A stretch of 64,000 bases of DNA from Clostridiales bacterium (GTDB taxonomy: Bacteria > Bacillota > Clostridia > Saccharofermentanales > DTU023): the NCBI GenBank assembly GCA_004556455.1, contig SFGY01000003.1:62001-126000 (forward strand). Direction: 5' to 3'. The notes below the pieces were generated by a model. It saw only the letters and a program-made list of their open reading frames with translations, did not search any database and was not told where the DNA came from. A program made the translations under genes and the position numbers. This document shows positions 1 to 8,982 of the stretch, piece after piece; position 1 is the stretch's first letter, and the number at the start of each line of letters is the position of its first letter.

Positions 1-2
1 CA

Positions 3-158
3 GATGACCGTCAGCTGCTCCAGGAACTCGTGAGCCAGTCTCTGGGAATCGATCATTTTGCCGTGCTTGAGCCCAGCCTCGAAGAGATCTTTGTCCACTA
101 CAGCGGCGATGAGAAAGAAGCACAGGGAGGTGCAGCCAATGAAGTCACGAAAAAATAA
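3..158 (+). CDS. ABC transporter ATP-binding protein, C-terminal fragment (5' end outside window)
   Basis: An open frame enters from the left edge and stops with TAA at 156-158. The readable tail contains LEPSLEEIFVHYSG, the usual C-terminal end of drug- or sodium-export type ABC ATPases (the SLEEIF stretch follows the nucleotide-binding domain). Only the last 51 residues or so are present, so Walker motifs cannot be checked. The stop overlaps the start of the downstream ABC-2 permease by 20 bases, which supports a two-gene exporter operon. Assignment to the NatA-like group is inferred from this tail and the neighbour. Confidence 0.75.
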   Translation, partial: DDRQLLQELVSQSLGIDHFAVLEPSLEEIFVHYSGDEKEAQGGAANEVTKK

Positions 159-1398
159 CAGCGCTGTGGTCATGCGTTTTGAGCTGGGAAATTACCTGCG
201 CAGCCGCAGCTTTCTCATAAGCACCCTCATCACCTGTATCGTCATTGCCCTGGCGCTGAGCTTTCCCCGCCTGATGGATCTCTTTCAGGGCAAAGCCGGC
301 CCAAAAAAGAACATCTATATCGTCAACCTGAGCGACCTTCCGGCCTCGGCCGATGATGCCGTCGATAAAATGAGCAAGTACAAGCTGATTAACGCTACGC
401 CCGAGCTTCTGGACAAAAGCGGGGAGATCCTGGCAAAACCCGTCACCGAGGGTATTTTCGTCATTGATTCCGAGCGCAGCTTCCGCTGGTATACGGAGCG
501 GCGAAAATACGCCGAATACCCGGAAGAAAGCCTTTCCAAAGTCTATGGCAAGAAACTTTTGTATACCCGTCTTTTGCTCAGTGGAAGCTCAGAAGACTTC
601 GCAGAGTCCGTTGTTGCCGAACCGGATATCGAAATTATTGAACAAGCCAGCCTCAGCGGTAAAAGTATGCAGCAAACTCAGGCCACAACCTACGGGCTGG
701 TCATGCTGCTCTACGTCTGTCTGCTCTCTTACGGCCAGATGACCGCTGTTTCCGTGGCCAGTGAAAAGGGCAATCGGGCCATGGAACTGCTGATTACCTC
801 TACCGATGCGCGCTCACTGATCAACGGCAAGGTTTTCGGTACAGGCCTGGCAGGTCTGCTGCAGCTCTGCATTTTCGGCCTGGTTTATTTTATCTTTTTC
901 TTCTTAAATCGCGGCGCTTTCGAGCAACTTGGCCTGCTCGACTCTGTCCAGATGCCACCCACGACCTTCGGTATGGCCATTATTATTTTTGTGATCTGCT
1001 ATCTCAGCTTTGCTTATATTTACAGTGCTCTGGGCTCACTCGTCAGCCGTTCCGAAGATATCAACCAGGTGGTTTCGCCACTCTCCCTGATCTTTATTGC
1101 CATGGTCGCCGCGACGATCCTCGCTACCTTTACGCCAGATCCGGCCTGGGTCAAAATCTTATCTTTTGTCCCGCTGATCGGTCCGCTCCTGCTCTTTGTG
1201 CGCTTCTCCATGCTGAGTCTTCCGGCCTGGGAGTTCCTTGTGCCCATGCTGATTCACTGTCTGGCTGTTGTGGGCATCAGCCGCCTGGCGGTGTCCATCT
1301 ATCGCCGCGGCACACTGCATTACGGTAAAGCTCCTCAAATCAAGGACATTCTTCAACTGCTGCGACAAAAGGAAAATACAGCCGAAAATGCGAAATAA
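139..1398 (+). CDS. ABC-2 family permease (NatB-like exporter subunit)
   Basis: Membrane subunit expected to pair with the ATPase that ends just upstream; the family exports sodium, drugs or other small molecules. The 419-residue protein has one N-terminal membrane segment (about residues 18-36, FLISTLITCIVIALALSFP), an extracellular domain of about 150 residues, then five or so closely spaced hydrophobic segments from about residue 180 to 390. That is the usual NatB/ABC-2 layout. I chose ATG 139 because AGGGAGGTG lies six bases upstream; a longer frame starting at 58 has no such signal. The start overlaps the upstream ATPase gene, consistent with translational coupling. The substrate cannot be read from the sequence. 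Confidence 0.82.
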   Translation: MKSRKNNSAVVMRFELGNYLRSRSFLISTLITCIVIALALSFPRLMDLFQGKAGPKKNIYIVNLSDLPASADDAVDKMSKYKLINATPELLDKSGEILAKPVTEGIFVIDSERSFRWYTERRKYAEYPEESLSKVYGKKLLYTRLLLSGSSEDFAESVVAEPDIEIIEQASLSGKSMQQTQATTYGLVMLLYVCLLSYGQMTAVSVASEKGNRAMELLITSTDARSLINGKVFGTGLAGLLQLCIFGLVYFIFFFLNRGAFEQLGLLDSVQMPPTTFGMAIIIFVICYLSFAYIYSALGSLVSRSEDINQVVSPLSLIFIAMVAATILATFTPDPAWVKILSFVPLIGPLLLFVRFSMLSLPAWEFLVPMLIHCLAVVGISRLAVSIYRRGTLHYGKAPQIKDILQLLRQKENTAENAK

Positions 1399-1438
1399 GT
1401 AAAGTTTTTCACTTTAAGAAGGAAGAAGGAGAGCAGGG

Positions 1439-3457
1439 ATGAAAAATAAAGGCTTTCAGACAAAATACGATCCAGCTGGGACGAATCCCACTGTAAAGCT
1501 CCGGGAGCAGCAGGCAGACACCCTGAGGCGCGATGGCCTGCTCCGACTGGCCCTGGCTGCCCCCCTGAGCACTCCCGGTGCTGCCGTGAGGAATGCCGAT
1601 ATTCAGCTTGACGTCCTGCACAAGGCGGCTGCTGAGGGCGTCGATCTACTGGTTTTTCCGGCCCTTTCTCTTTGCGGCGTTCGCAATGGTGACCTCTTTC
1701 TGCAGGAAGACTTACTCGAAGATGCTCAGGCTGCCTTGCTGCGACTTGCCGAAGCGAACAGGCTCAGCGGCCTCACCCTGATCAGTTCTCTGCCCCTGCG
1801 CACGGGCTGCGGCCTCATCGCTGCCGCCGCAGTGATTCGCGGAGCTGAAATTCAGGCCGTCGTTCCCCTGGCTGCTCCACGTCGCGATCCGGCCTGGCGG
1901 GCTTTTCTCCCCCCCGAACGCTGGGACGAACTGCCCCCCTGCCTGAACTTGAACGGAGGGTTGAGTGTAGCCCTGCTCAGAGAGGGCAGCTTCAGTCTGC
2001 CTGAATTTTCCTCCCTGGCGATCACTTGCCGCTCCGAAAATTTTGAGGATGGCAGGCTTCCCTCCGCCCCCGGTCTGGAAATCTCTTTCTCTTTTTCAGG
2101 TGAGTTTGTTGGCCGCCCACAGCGCAGCCGTGAGCTGGCCCGCAGTCGCAGTGCTGAGGGATCTTCGGCTTTTGCCCTGATCAGCCCAGGTCGCGGCGAA
2201 TCAGGAACCGAGACCATTTACAGTGCGTATGCCCTGATTGCTGAGGAGGGCGAAATTCTGGCTGAGCGAGCGCCCTTTGAAGAGAAAAACTCCGCTTTTT
2301 TAGCTGCAGATATCGATGTTCAACTACTCACAGCCCGAGCCACGGATCGCGGACTTACCCGAACGAGTCAGCCGACTTTGCTGGACGCTCATCTTTTGGA
2401 TTTTTCTGATCAGGCCCTCAGTGCGCGGCAGAAATTGAGAAGGCCCCTGGCGGCCAAGCCCTTCCTCCCTCCGGAGAATATCCGTGCTGAGCGCTGCGAA
2501 GAGATCTTTAATCTTTGCGCTCAGGGGCTTGCCCGGCGGTTGCAACACACGCGTTCACGCAAACTGCTGCTGGGCATCTCCGGCGGTCTCGACTCCTGTC
2601 TCGCTTTACTCACCGCCAGACGTAGCCTGTTGCTCCAAAGCCGTCCCACGGAAGATCTCATCGCGCTTTCCATGCCGGGGCCGGGCAGCGGCCACCAGGG
2701 TCGCGATCAAGCTGCCCGTCTGGGTCAAAGTGCCGGAGCCGATTACCGTGAGATTGCCATCAGCGAAGCTGTGGCTCTGCATCTGCGAGATCTCGGTCAT
2801 ACAGGAGAAACCGCCGATACCACCTACGAAAATGCTCAGGCGCGAGAACGCACACAGCTGCTCATGGATTTAGCGAATATGGAAAATGGTCTTCTGGTTG
2901 GCACCGGTGACCTTTCCGAAGCTGCCCTGGGCTGGTGTACCTATAATGGCGATCAGATGTCCATGTACAACGTTAATGCTGAGATCCCCAAAACCCTGGT
3001 ACGCTGCCTCTGCCAGTACGAGGCAGAGCGTCTTGCCCGCCAGAATGGCGAGCTGGCCTCCGTCATTCTGGATATCCTGGCGACTCCCGTTTCTCCGGAG
3101 CTGGTGCCCGGCGAAAATGGAAGCATCGGGCAAAAGACAGAAGACATTCTCGGCCCTTATGAGCTGCACGATTTTTTCCTCTGGCATTTTCTTAAAAATC
3201 ACGCCTCCGTGGGAAAAATCCGTCGTCTGGCACTGGTGGCTTTCGCCGATCTCTACAGCACCGAGCTCATTGAGAAAAGTCTGCGGCTCTTCCTGCGCCG
3301 CTTCTGCAGCAGTCAGTTCAAGCGCTCTGCCTCCCCTGAAGGAGCAGGCCTCGGCCTGCTCTCGCTCTCTCCCAGGCAGGGACTCTTTATGCCCTCTGAT
3401 TTTGATTCAGCGGTTTTGCTGCAGAAATTGGAAGAAGACAGGGAAATCTATGCCTGA
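1439..3457 (+). CDS. nadE: NAD+ synthetase with a degenerate nitrilase/glutaminase domain
   Basis: Last step of NAD synthesis: amidation of deamido-NAD. The C-terminal synthetase domain looks intact: ATP-binding SGGLDS at residues 381-386, TYENAQARERTQLLMDLAN, and GTGDLSEAALGWCTYNGD followed by MSMYNVNAEIPKTLV. The N-terminal part aligns with the nitrilase-fold glutaminase of long NadE proteins, but its triad is gone. The Glu of FPELSLTG is Ala75 (FPALSLCG), the Lys of VVPK is Leu144 (VVPL), and the Cys of the GVEICED strand aligns with Ala178 (GLSVALL). The enzyme is therefore probably driven by free ammonia or an external amidotransferase. The length of 672 residues fits the two-domain form. 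ATG 1439 follows a purine-rich AAGGAG-type site. The 3' end overlaps mutM by 8 bases. Confidence 0.93.
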   Translation: MKNKGFQTKYDPAGTNPTVKLREQQADTLRRDGLLRLALAAPLSTPGAAVRNADIQLDVLHKAAAEGVDLLVFPALSLCGVRNGDLFLQEDLLEDAQAALLRLAEANRLSGLTLISSLPLRTGCGLIAAAAVIRGAEIQAVVPLAAPRRDPAWRAFLPPERWDELPPCLNLNGGLSVALLREGSFSLPEFSSLAITCRSENFEDGRLPSAPGLEISFSFSGEFVGRPQRSRELARSRSAEGSSAFALISPGRGESGTETIYSAYALIAEEGEILAERAPFEEKNSAFLAADIDVQLLTARATDRGLTRTSQPTLLDAHLLDFSDQALSARQKLRRPLAAKPFLPPENIRAERCEEIFNLCAQGLARRLQHTRSRKLLLGISGGLDSCLALLTARRSLLLQSRPTEDLIALSMPGPGSGHQGRDQAARLGQSAGADYREIAISEAVALHLRDLGHTGETADTTYENAQARERTQLLMDLANMENGLLVGTGDLSEAALGWCTYNGDQMSMYNVNAEIPKTLVRCLCQYEAERLARQNGELASVILDILATPVSPELVPGENGSIGQKTEDILGPYELHDFFLWHFLKNHASVGKIRRLALVAFADLYSTELIEKSLRLFLRRFCSSQFKRSASPEGAGLGLLSLSPRQGLFMPSDFDSAVLLQKLEEDREIYA

Positions 3458-4268
3458 GCTGCCGGAAGTTGAAACCATACGTCGCAGTCTTGAGCCGCTT
3501 TGTGTCGGTCGCCGCTGCCTGAAGCTTCTGACCTTTACCCCGGAAGTTCTGGAAGAACTTGGCGGTGCCGAACTCAGCGGGCAGAAGCTGCTTTCTCTTG
3601 GCCGCAAAGGCAAGTACCTGCTCTTTCATTTTGAAGCAAGCGATTTAATCTGCCATTTGAGGATGACAGGACGTCTTATTTTTGATGGCGAAAGTCCTGA
3701 AAAATCAATCAATCCTTATACACGTGCCCTCTTACTTTTTGAGGGGGGCTGCGGCTTGCGCTTTGATGACGTCAGGCGATTTGGGCGGCTCAAGCTCTGT
3801 CCCAGGGGGGAAACTTGGCGCGACAAAGGTTTTGCCGCGCTTGGCCCGGATGCCATCTCAGAGGCCTTCACGCCCCAGGCCTTTATCGAGGCGGTGCGCC
3901 GTCACCCTGCGGCTCCCATTAAGGCCGTTTTACTTAATCAGACGGTGGTCGCCGGGGTGGGCAATATCTACGCCGACGAAAGCCTCTTCCGCGCCGGCAT
4001 ACGACCGGACCGCCGTGCAGGCCGCATCTCGGAGGCCCGCCTCACCAATTTGCAGCAGCTGCTCAAGGCCATCCTTGTCGAAGCCATCGGCCTTGGCGGC
4101 ACAAGTTTCCGCGATTACGTCAATGCCCTGGGACGAAAGGGGCACTTTCAACTGAAACTGGCGGTTTACCAGAAAGAAGGGCAGGCTTGCCCAAACTGCG
4201 GTCAAACGCTGAAAAAATGTTTCGTCGCCGGCCGCGGCACCCGCTACTGTGCCCATTGCCAGCACTAA
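3450..4268 (+). CDS. mutM: formamidopyrimidine-DNA glycosylase
   Basis: Base-excision repair enzyme that removes 8-oxoguanine and ring-opened purines and cleaves the abasic site. The mature N-terminus PELPEVET carries the catalytic Pro and Glu. GRKGKYLLF contains the conserved Lys, NQTVVAGVGNIYADE is the helix-two-turn-helix, and the C-terminal zinc finger has four Cys (CPNCG at about 248-252 and a C-x2-C near the end, YCAHC). The length of 272 residues is normal. The ATG at 3450 overlaps the nadE stop by 8 bases, so the two are co-translated. A longer in-frame extension reaching back to 2886 lies inside nadE and is not coding. Confidence 0.96.
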   Translation: MPELPEVETIRRSLEPLCVGRRCLKLLTFTPEVLEELGGAELSGQKLLSLGRKGKYLLFHFEASDLICHLRMTGRLIFDGESPEKSINPYTRALLLFEGGCGLRFDDVRRFGRLKLCPRGETWRDKGFAALGPDAISEAFTPQAFIEAVRRHPAAPIKAVLLNQTVVAGVGNIYADESLFRAGIRPDRRAGRISEARLTNLQQLLKAILVEAIGLGGTSFRDYVNALGRKGHFQLKLAVYQKEGQACPNCGQTLKKCFVAGRGTRYCAHCQH

Positions 4269-4335
4269 GCAGGGGACACAGAGTCGGCTTAGTGCGCTGA
4301 CGCCGCTTTAAAGCAGAAGCGAGGAAATTTTGTCT

Positions 4336-6078
4336 ATGAAGCAGGATATGAAGTCAGAAGAGAAAAAGAGTGCCTCCAAAAACATCCCTCAGGAACATCA
4401 CGTCCCTGAGCGTCAGAAGCTGATGCGCGAACGCCTGGACACGCTGCGGGCGCGGGTGAGTAAAGAGGCCGCCCAGCCCTATTTGTCAGGCGATCATAAC
4501 CGTAAACCTGCGAGCAAATACAGCTATAAGCTCAAAGTTCCAGGCATGATCCGCCTTCTCTTTGCCATCGCGATCTTTGCTACTGAACTCATCCTCTTCA
4601 TCATCTTATCTGTCGCTCTGCGCGATCTCAGCGTCGGTTTCTTCCTCCTGCTGCAGATTATCGCCTTAATTCTGGTTCTCCACATTACGCAGAAGCATCG
4701 CAACAGTGCCTTTACGCTTTCATGGACTGTACTGCTCCTGAGCTTCCCGCCACTGGGACTTCTTCTCTATCTCTTCTGGGGCCGGGAGGGCCGTTTCCCC
4801 CGCAAAGAGGCCAAACTCAAGGCGGCCCAAAAACGGCTTCAGGCCTGGCAGCCAGATATTCAGAAGCAAACTGAGAAAATTGAGCATTTGTCGCTCTCAA
4901 CAGCCCCCCACCTGCAGCTTCATTACCTCTCCCGCAGTGGCTTTGCCCTCTATCAAAACAGCAGCGCCCATTACTATGCCAGCGGCGAAGAACAGTTTGA
5001 GCAGATGTTCAAAGACCTTGAAAGAGCCGAACATTTTATTCTCATCGAATACTTTATCGTCGCGGAAGGCCAGATTCTGCAAAGAATTCAGGACATCCTG
5101 ATCCGCAAAGCTAAAGAAGGTGTGGAGATTCGCTTCCTCATGGATGACTTCGGCAGTGTCGCCAAAGCCCCGACTCACCTGATCCGAACGCTGCGTGAAA
5201 ATGGTGTAAAAGTCCAGAATTTTAATCCGGTCAACCGCTATATTTCCAAACTCTATGTCAACTATCGCAACCACCAGAAAGTCTGCGTAATCGATGGGCA
5301 AATCGCCTGGTTTGGCGGCACCAACCTGGCTGACGAATATGCCAATATCTATGAGCGTTACGGCTACTGGAAAGACTGCGCTGTGCGGGTGACTGGAGAG
5401 GCCTGCCGCGGCGCTACCATCGGATTCTTCATCATGTGGGAACTGGAGAGCGGCCATGGAGAGAAAAGCTACAGCCCCTTTTTCCCGGATCTATCCACGA
5501 CTCGTTTTGCCCCGGAAGATGGAAAGCAGCATGTATTTGTACCCTACTGGGACGGACCGCTCATGGATCAGGGCAATCCTGCTGAAGATCTTTACCTTTC
5601 GATGTTCAATACGGCCAAACGCGAACTGCTCATCATCACGCCTTATTTTGTCATCGACGAACACATGATGTCCGATCTCTGCCGCGCGGCCCGCTCGGGG
5701 GTACAGGTGATGCTGCTCTGTCCGGGCATCCCCGACAAAAAAGCCGTCAACTGCATCACGCGCTCCAACTACGGCCCTCTGCTCGAGGCAGGGGCACGTG
5801 TCTTTGAGTATATTCCGGGCTTTATCCACTGCAAAACGGCCATTCTGGACGGTGAAGCCGTCATCACCGGCAGTATTAACCTGGATTACCGCAGCCTTTT
5901 CCTGCACTATGAGAACGCTGTCTATATCTACGACGACCCGGTCGTCCAGGAGATCCGTGACGACTTTTTCGAGACACTGCAGCAGTCGCGGGAAATAAGT
6001 CTGGAAGATTGGCAGAAGCGCCCCCTCTGGCTGCGTTTCCTGGAACCTCTGCTGAAAATTTTCTCACCCCTGCTCTGA
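4336..6078 (+). CDS. cls: cardiolipin synthase (phospholipase D family)
   Basis: Condenses phosphatidylglycerol to cardiolipin at the membrane. The 580-residue protein has a charged N-terminus, two to three hydrophobic segments (about residues 70-150), then two phospholipase D domains with HKD motifs: NHQKVCVIDG followed by GGTNLADEY, and IHCKTAILDG followed by TGSINLDYRS. Both His, Lys and Asp sets are complete. The N-terminal extension of about 65 mostly charged residues before the first membrane segment is longer than usual. ATG 4336 is preceded by GAGGAAA at a good distance; a TTG at 4330 in the same frame is a possible alternative. The gene stands 67 bases after mutM, same strand. Confidence 0.94.
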   Translation: MKQDMKSEEKKSASKNIPQEHHVPERQKLMRERLDTLRARVSKEAAQPYLSGDHNRKPASKYSYKLKVPGMIRLLFAIAIFATELILFIILSVALRDLSVGFFLLLQIIALILVLHITQKHRNSAFTLSWTVLLLSFPPLGLLLYLFWGREGRFPRKEAKLKAAQKRLQAWQPDIQKQTEKIEHLSLSTAPHLQLHYLSRSGFALYQNSSAHYYASGEEQFEQMFKDLERAEHFILIEYFIVAEGQILQRIQDILIRKAKEGVEIRFLMDDFGSVAKAPTHLIRTLRENGVKVQNFNPVNRYISKLYVNYRNHQKVCVIDGQIAWFGGTNLADEYANIYERYGYWKDCAVRVTGEACRGATIGFFIMWELESGHGEKSYSPFFPDLSTTRFAPEDGKQHVFVPYWDGPLMDQGNPAEDLYLSMFNTAKRELLIITPYFVIDEHMMSDLCRAARSGVQVMLLCPGIPDKKAVNCITRSNYGPLLEAGARVFEYIPGFIHCKTAILDGEAVITGSINLDYRSLFLHYENAVYIYDDPVVQEIRDDFFETLQQSREISLEDWQKRPLWLRFLEPLLKIFSPLL

Positions 6079-6192
6079 GCGCAGGGCCGCCTGAAGGAGA
6101 ACGCAGGGAATAAAGCAGGTGCAAGTCATAAAGCAGGAAAATCAAATAAAAAACCTGCCAGGAGCCCACAAGTGCAAAAGGAGAACACAGCA

Positions 6193-6801
6193 ATGTTGGA
6201 TTACCTCTTTTTTCTTTCTGATGCAGCTTTTGACAATGTCCGCGAAAAAGAGCGGCAGAGTCAGCGGCTCCTTAAGCTTGGTGAAAAACTTCGGCTGCGG
6301 GGGAAAGCCTGTACAAAAGAGGAGCTTTCGTATCCTTTAGAGCTGCTCCTCGAAATCGAAGATTCATACGGCTACACCGATCTCCCTGAGGACTGGCGAA
6401 AACACGCCGAAGTTCTGAGCTGCCCGGAAGAGCCGATTCTTCTCTTCAATTTAGAGAGCGATGAGCAGCTCAACGCCTTTCTCCTGGCCCTGCGCGAAGC
6501 TCAAAATCGTCACGAGCTGAGAGCCTTTCCGCACAAAGCGGTACTCACAGAAAACAACCGCAAGTGGCCGCTCGCCTATCTGGCTCAGCAACTCGAAAGC
6601 GAACACCACATGATGCAGCAGGCTTTAAAGCTGCAGAAAGCTATTGAGCAGGCAGCTGACATCCTAAAGGAAAGAGGCGGGCAGGCACCAGCGCTGGAGA
6701 CCCTGATTCATGAAGCCGAAGCCGCCCTTGCCGATGCAGAACTTCTCTCTTCCGGGGAAAAAGTACAGGCGCTCGTGCAAAGACTGGCGGAAGCAGAATA
6801 A
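6193..6801 (+). CDS. DUF3783-type protein
   Basis: Small soluble protein of 202 residues with unknown function. The central part (EPILLFNLESDEQLNAFL through FPHKAVLTENNRKWPLAYL) resembles DUF3783, a short alpha/beta domain seen in Bacillota. The flanking regions are charged and helical, and the last 60 residues (EHHMMQQALKLQKAIEQA onward) look like a coiled coil. ATG 6193 follows AAAGGAGAA; a GTG at 6172 is in frame but has no clear ribosome binding site. It is the last gene before the replication origin region. No role is proposed. Confidence 0.72.
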   Translation: MLDYLFFLSDAAFDNVREKERQSQRLLKLGEKLRLRGKACTKEELSYPLELLLEIEDSYGYTDLPEDWRKHAEVLSCPEEPILLFNLESDEQLNAFLLALREAQNRHELRAFPHKAVLTENNRKWPLAYLAQQLESEHHMMQQALKLQKAIEQAADILKERGGQAPALETLIHEAEAALADAELLSSGEKVQALVQRLAEAE

Positions 6802-7274
6802 ATTCTTTCTCGAATTAAAAGAAGAATAATTCTGAATAAGCATTTCCCGACTACAGAGACTGAAATGCAGGGACTATTTTTATCTCATTGAAAAACTGCG
6901 AACAATGAAGAAATTTTTATTCCAAATGCAGAGACGGTAAACACAGAATCAAGCATGATCCAGATGAAAAGCCTGTGAATTCCGTGGAGAAAAATTCGTC
7001 ACTTTTTCATAAAAAGAGAAATTAACAGTTCTCAGGCAGCTTTCCACAAAGTCTTAACACCCATCAAAAAACAAAGTCTTCACAAAGTAAAGACAGTGAG
7101 GGCTTCCTGAATCTCCTCTATGACTTATTAACATTTTCCGCTTCTTCCACAGCGCAAAAAAATGTTAATAAACTTTGTTAATAAGTCTCAAAATGCTTGA
7201 TTTATCTTGCTTCCTGGACTTTATTCAAACTCATAATTCTGTTAGGATGGTGCTCAGACTTTAGAGAAAGGCAG
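6802..7274. other. dnaA upstream region, possible part of oriC
   Basis: This 473-base AT-rich stretch has no gene. It holds several imperfect DnaA-box-like words (TTTCCACAAAG near 7041, TTCACAAAG near 7080, CTTCCACAGC near 7144) and AT-rich repeats such as ATGTTAATAAACTTTG around 7162, which would suit an unwinding element and the dnaA promoter. No perfect TTATCCACA was seen. Its position ahead of dnaA matches bipartite origins of Bacillota. The role is inferred from position and composition. Confidence 0.55.
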
Positions 7275-8672
7275 ATGAAGATGCTACCTGCTGGAGATGC
7301 CCAAAAGCTGTGGCAAGCGACTTGTCGCGATTATTTAAAAGCTGAGATCAGTGAATTGACCTTTCAAACCTGGTTCAAGCCGGCCATTCCCCGTTTTGAT
7401 GGAGAAAAGACCTTTGTGCTTATGGTTCCCAACGAACTGAGCGCTGAATATGTCGGCAAATATACCGATCTTATTGAAAACGCTCTGCAGCTCGCCAGTC
7501 AGCGTCGTTATAAACTCAGCGTTCAAGTCGGACAGGAAGCGTTGATAAAGACCGGAAAGAGCGCCGCAAACACAGCGCTTCCGGAAGCGTCTCCGGCTGT
7601 CTCCAATCAAGCTGAAAGTACGGCCGAGGGTCGCAAGGTGTTTAAAAATGGCGGGACGCCTTTAAATCCCAACTATACTTTCAGCAACTTTGTCGTAGGC
7701 ACCTCCAACAACTTTGCCCATGCCGCCTGCGTCGCTGTCGCTTCCATGCAAGGAAAAAATTATAATCCGCTCTTTCTCTACGGGGGTTCCGGCCTGGGTA
7801 AAACACATCTCATGCAGGCGATCGGCAACCATGTCATCCGGGAATTTCCGAAAAAAAAAGTTCTGTACGTCCAGACCGAACAGTTTGTCAATGAATTTAT
7901 TCAGGTGATTGCCAACAAAAAATACGATGAGTTTCGCAATAAATACCGTTCTGTCGACTTACTGCTCATCGACGATATTCAATTTATCGAAAAGAAAGAG
8001 CAGATGCAGGAGGAATTCTTCCATACGTTTAATGCGATTTACGAATCCGGCAAGAATATCGTCCTCACCTGTGATAAGCCACCGCAATCCCTGCAAACTC
8101 TTGAAGAACGCCTGAAAACACGTATTTCCAGCGGTCTGACCATTGATATTATTCCACCCAATTATGAGACCCGCATGGCTATTCTCGAGCGCCTGGCTCA
8201 GACCCATGGCGTTCTCTGGCCCAGTGATGTGATGGACTTTGTCGCCAGCAATGTCATCTCCAACATCCGCGAACTCGAAGGCGCCTTTAAAACGCTCCTG
8301 GCCTACGGTATGCTCGGCAATCCCATTAACCTTGAAACAGCCGTCCTTGCGCTGAAAGATGTCATTCAGCCTCAGGCACGGCCAAAACTTGATTCGCAGC
8401 TCATCATGAACGTCTGCGCCAATTTCTTTCATGTTTCCGTCGACGATCTGAAATCCCGCAAACGCAATAAAGAGCTGGTCGAACCGCGTCATGTCGCTAT
8501 GTACCTCTGCTATAACCTTATCAATATGACCTATGCCGACATTGGCTCCGATTTTGGCGGCAAAAACCATGCCACCGTAATTTATGCCTGCGATAAAGTG
8601 AAAGAAGATATGCAGAACAACAGTCATCTCAAAAACGCCATTGATGAAATCAGCATGAAACTGAAGCCATAA
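7275..8672 (+). CDS. dnaA: chromosomal replication initiator DnaA
   Basis: AAA+ ATPase that melts oriC. Domain I is residues 1-80, followed by a variable linker. The AAA+ core begins at NPNYTFSNFVVGTSNNFAHA, with Walker A GGSGLGKTH and Walker B LLIDDIQF. The C-terminal DNA-binding domain is recognisable (EPRHVAMYLCYNLINMTYAD), but the box-contact loop reads GGKNHATVIYA instead of the usual GGRDHTTVxHA. It keeps the His and second Thr and changes the Asp, first Thr and last His. The length of 465 residues is normal. ATG 7275 follows GAAAGG; ATG 7281 is nearly as good. The frame is open back to 7197 without a ribosome binding site. Regulation is probably by DnaA itself through the flanking box-like words. 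Confidence 0.97.
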   Translation: MKMLPAGDAQKLWQATCRDYLKAEISELTFQTWFKPAIPRFDGEKTFVLMVPNELSAEYVGKYTDLIENALQLASQRRYKLSVQVGQEALIKTGKSAANTALPEASPAVSNQAESTAEGRKVFKNGGTPLNPNYTFSNFVVGTSNNFAHAACVAVASMQGKNYNPLFLYGGSGLGKTHLMQAIGNHVIREFPKKKVLYVQTEQFVNEFIQVIANKKYDEFRNKYRSVDLLLIDDIQFIEKKEQMQEEFFHTFNAIYESGKNIVLTCDKPPQSLQTLEERLKTRISSGLTIDIIPPNYETRMAILERLAQTHGVLWPSDVMDFVASNVISNIRELEGAFKTLLAYGMLGNPINLETAVLALKDVIQPQARPKLDSQLIMNVCANFFHVSVDDLKSRKRNKELVEPRHVAMYLCYNLINMTYADIGSDFGGKNHATVIYACDKVKEDMQNNSHLKNAIDEISMKLKP

Positions 8673-8982
8673 TGGAGTGTGAATGATATACTGTAAGCAA
8701 ATTGTAACATTGTGAAAAAGCTTGTGGAAAAGATGTGGATTCACACTTTCAGCTGTGAAGAAAAAAAGGCCTTGTGAATGCTGTGAATGGATCGACTTTT
8801 TACTGACAGCATTTCACAAACTTTTCCTCAGCGCAAAGTGAGAGAAAAGAGCTGTTACAGGACTTATCCACGGCCTTCACAGACCATAATAAGAAGATGA
8901 CGTACTAGCTAAGCTATTCTAACGTCGTAATAAATAATCCGACTCTCCGCAAAGCGGGAATCATGCGAAAGAGAGGTTCGCC
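8673..8982. other. dnaA-dnaN intergenic region, probable oriC
   Basis: The 310-base spacer carries clustered DnaA-box-like sites: TTATCCACG at 8864-8872 (one mismatch to TTATCCACA), TGTGGAAAA at 8723-8731 (minus strand TTTTCCACA, one mismatch) and TGTGGATTC at 8734-8742. There are also repeated TGTGAA/TTCACA words. The dnaA-dnaN spacer is the commonest origin position in Bacillota. No perfect consensus box is present, which matches the altered DNA-contact loop of this DnaA. A dnaN promoter must also lie here. Confidence 0.7.

Noticed and set aside
2886..4268. A 460-codon frame ending with MutM
   Set aside because: The first part lies inside nadE in another frame; MutM must begin at PELPEVE because the N-terminal Pro is catalytic.
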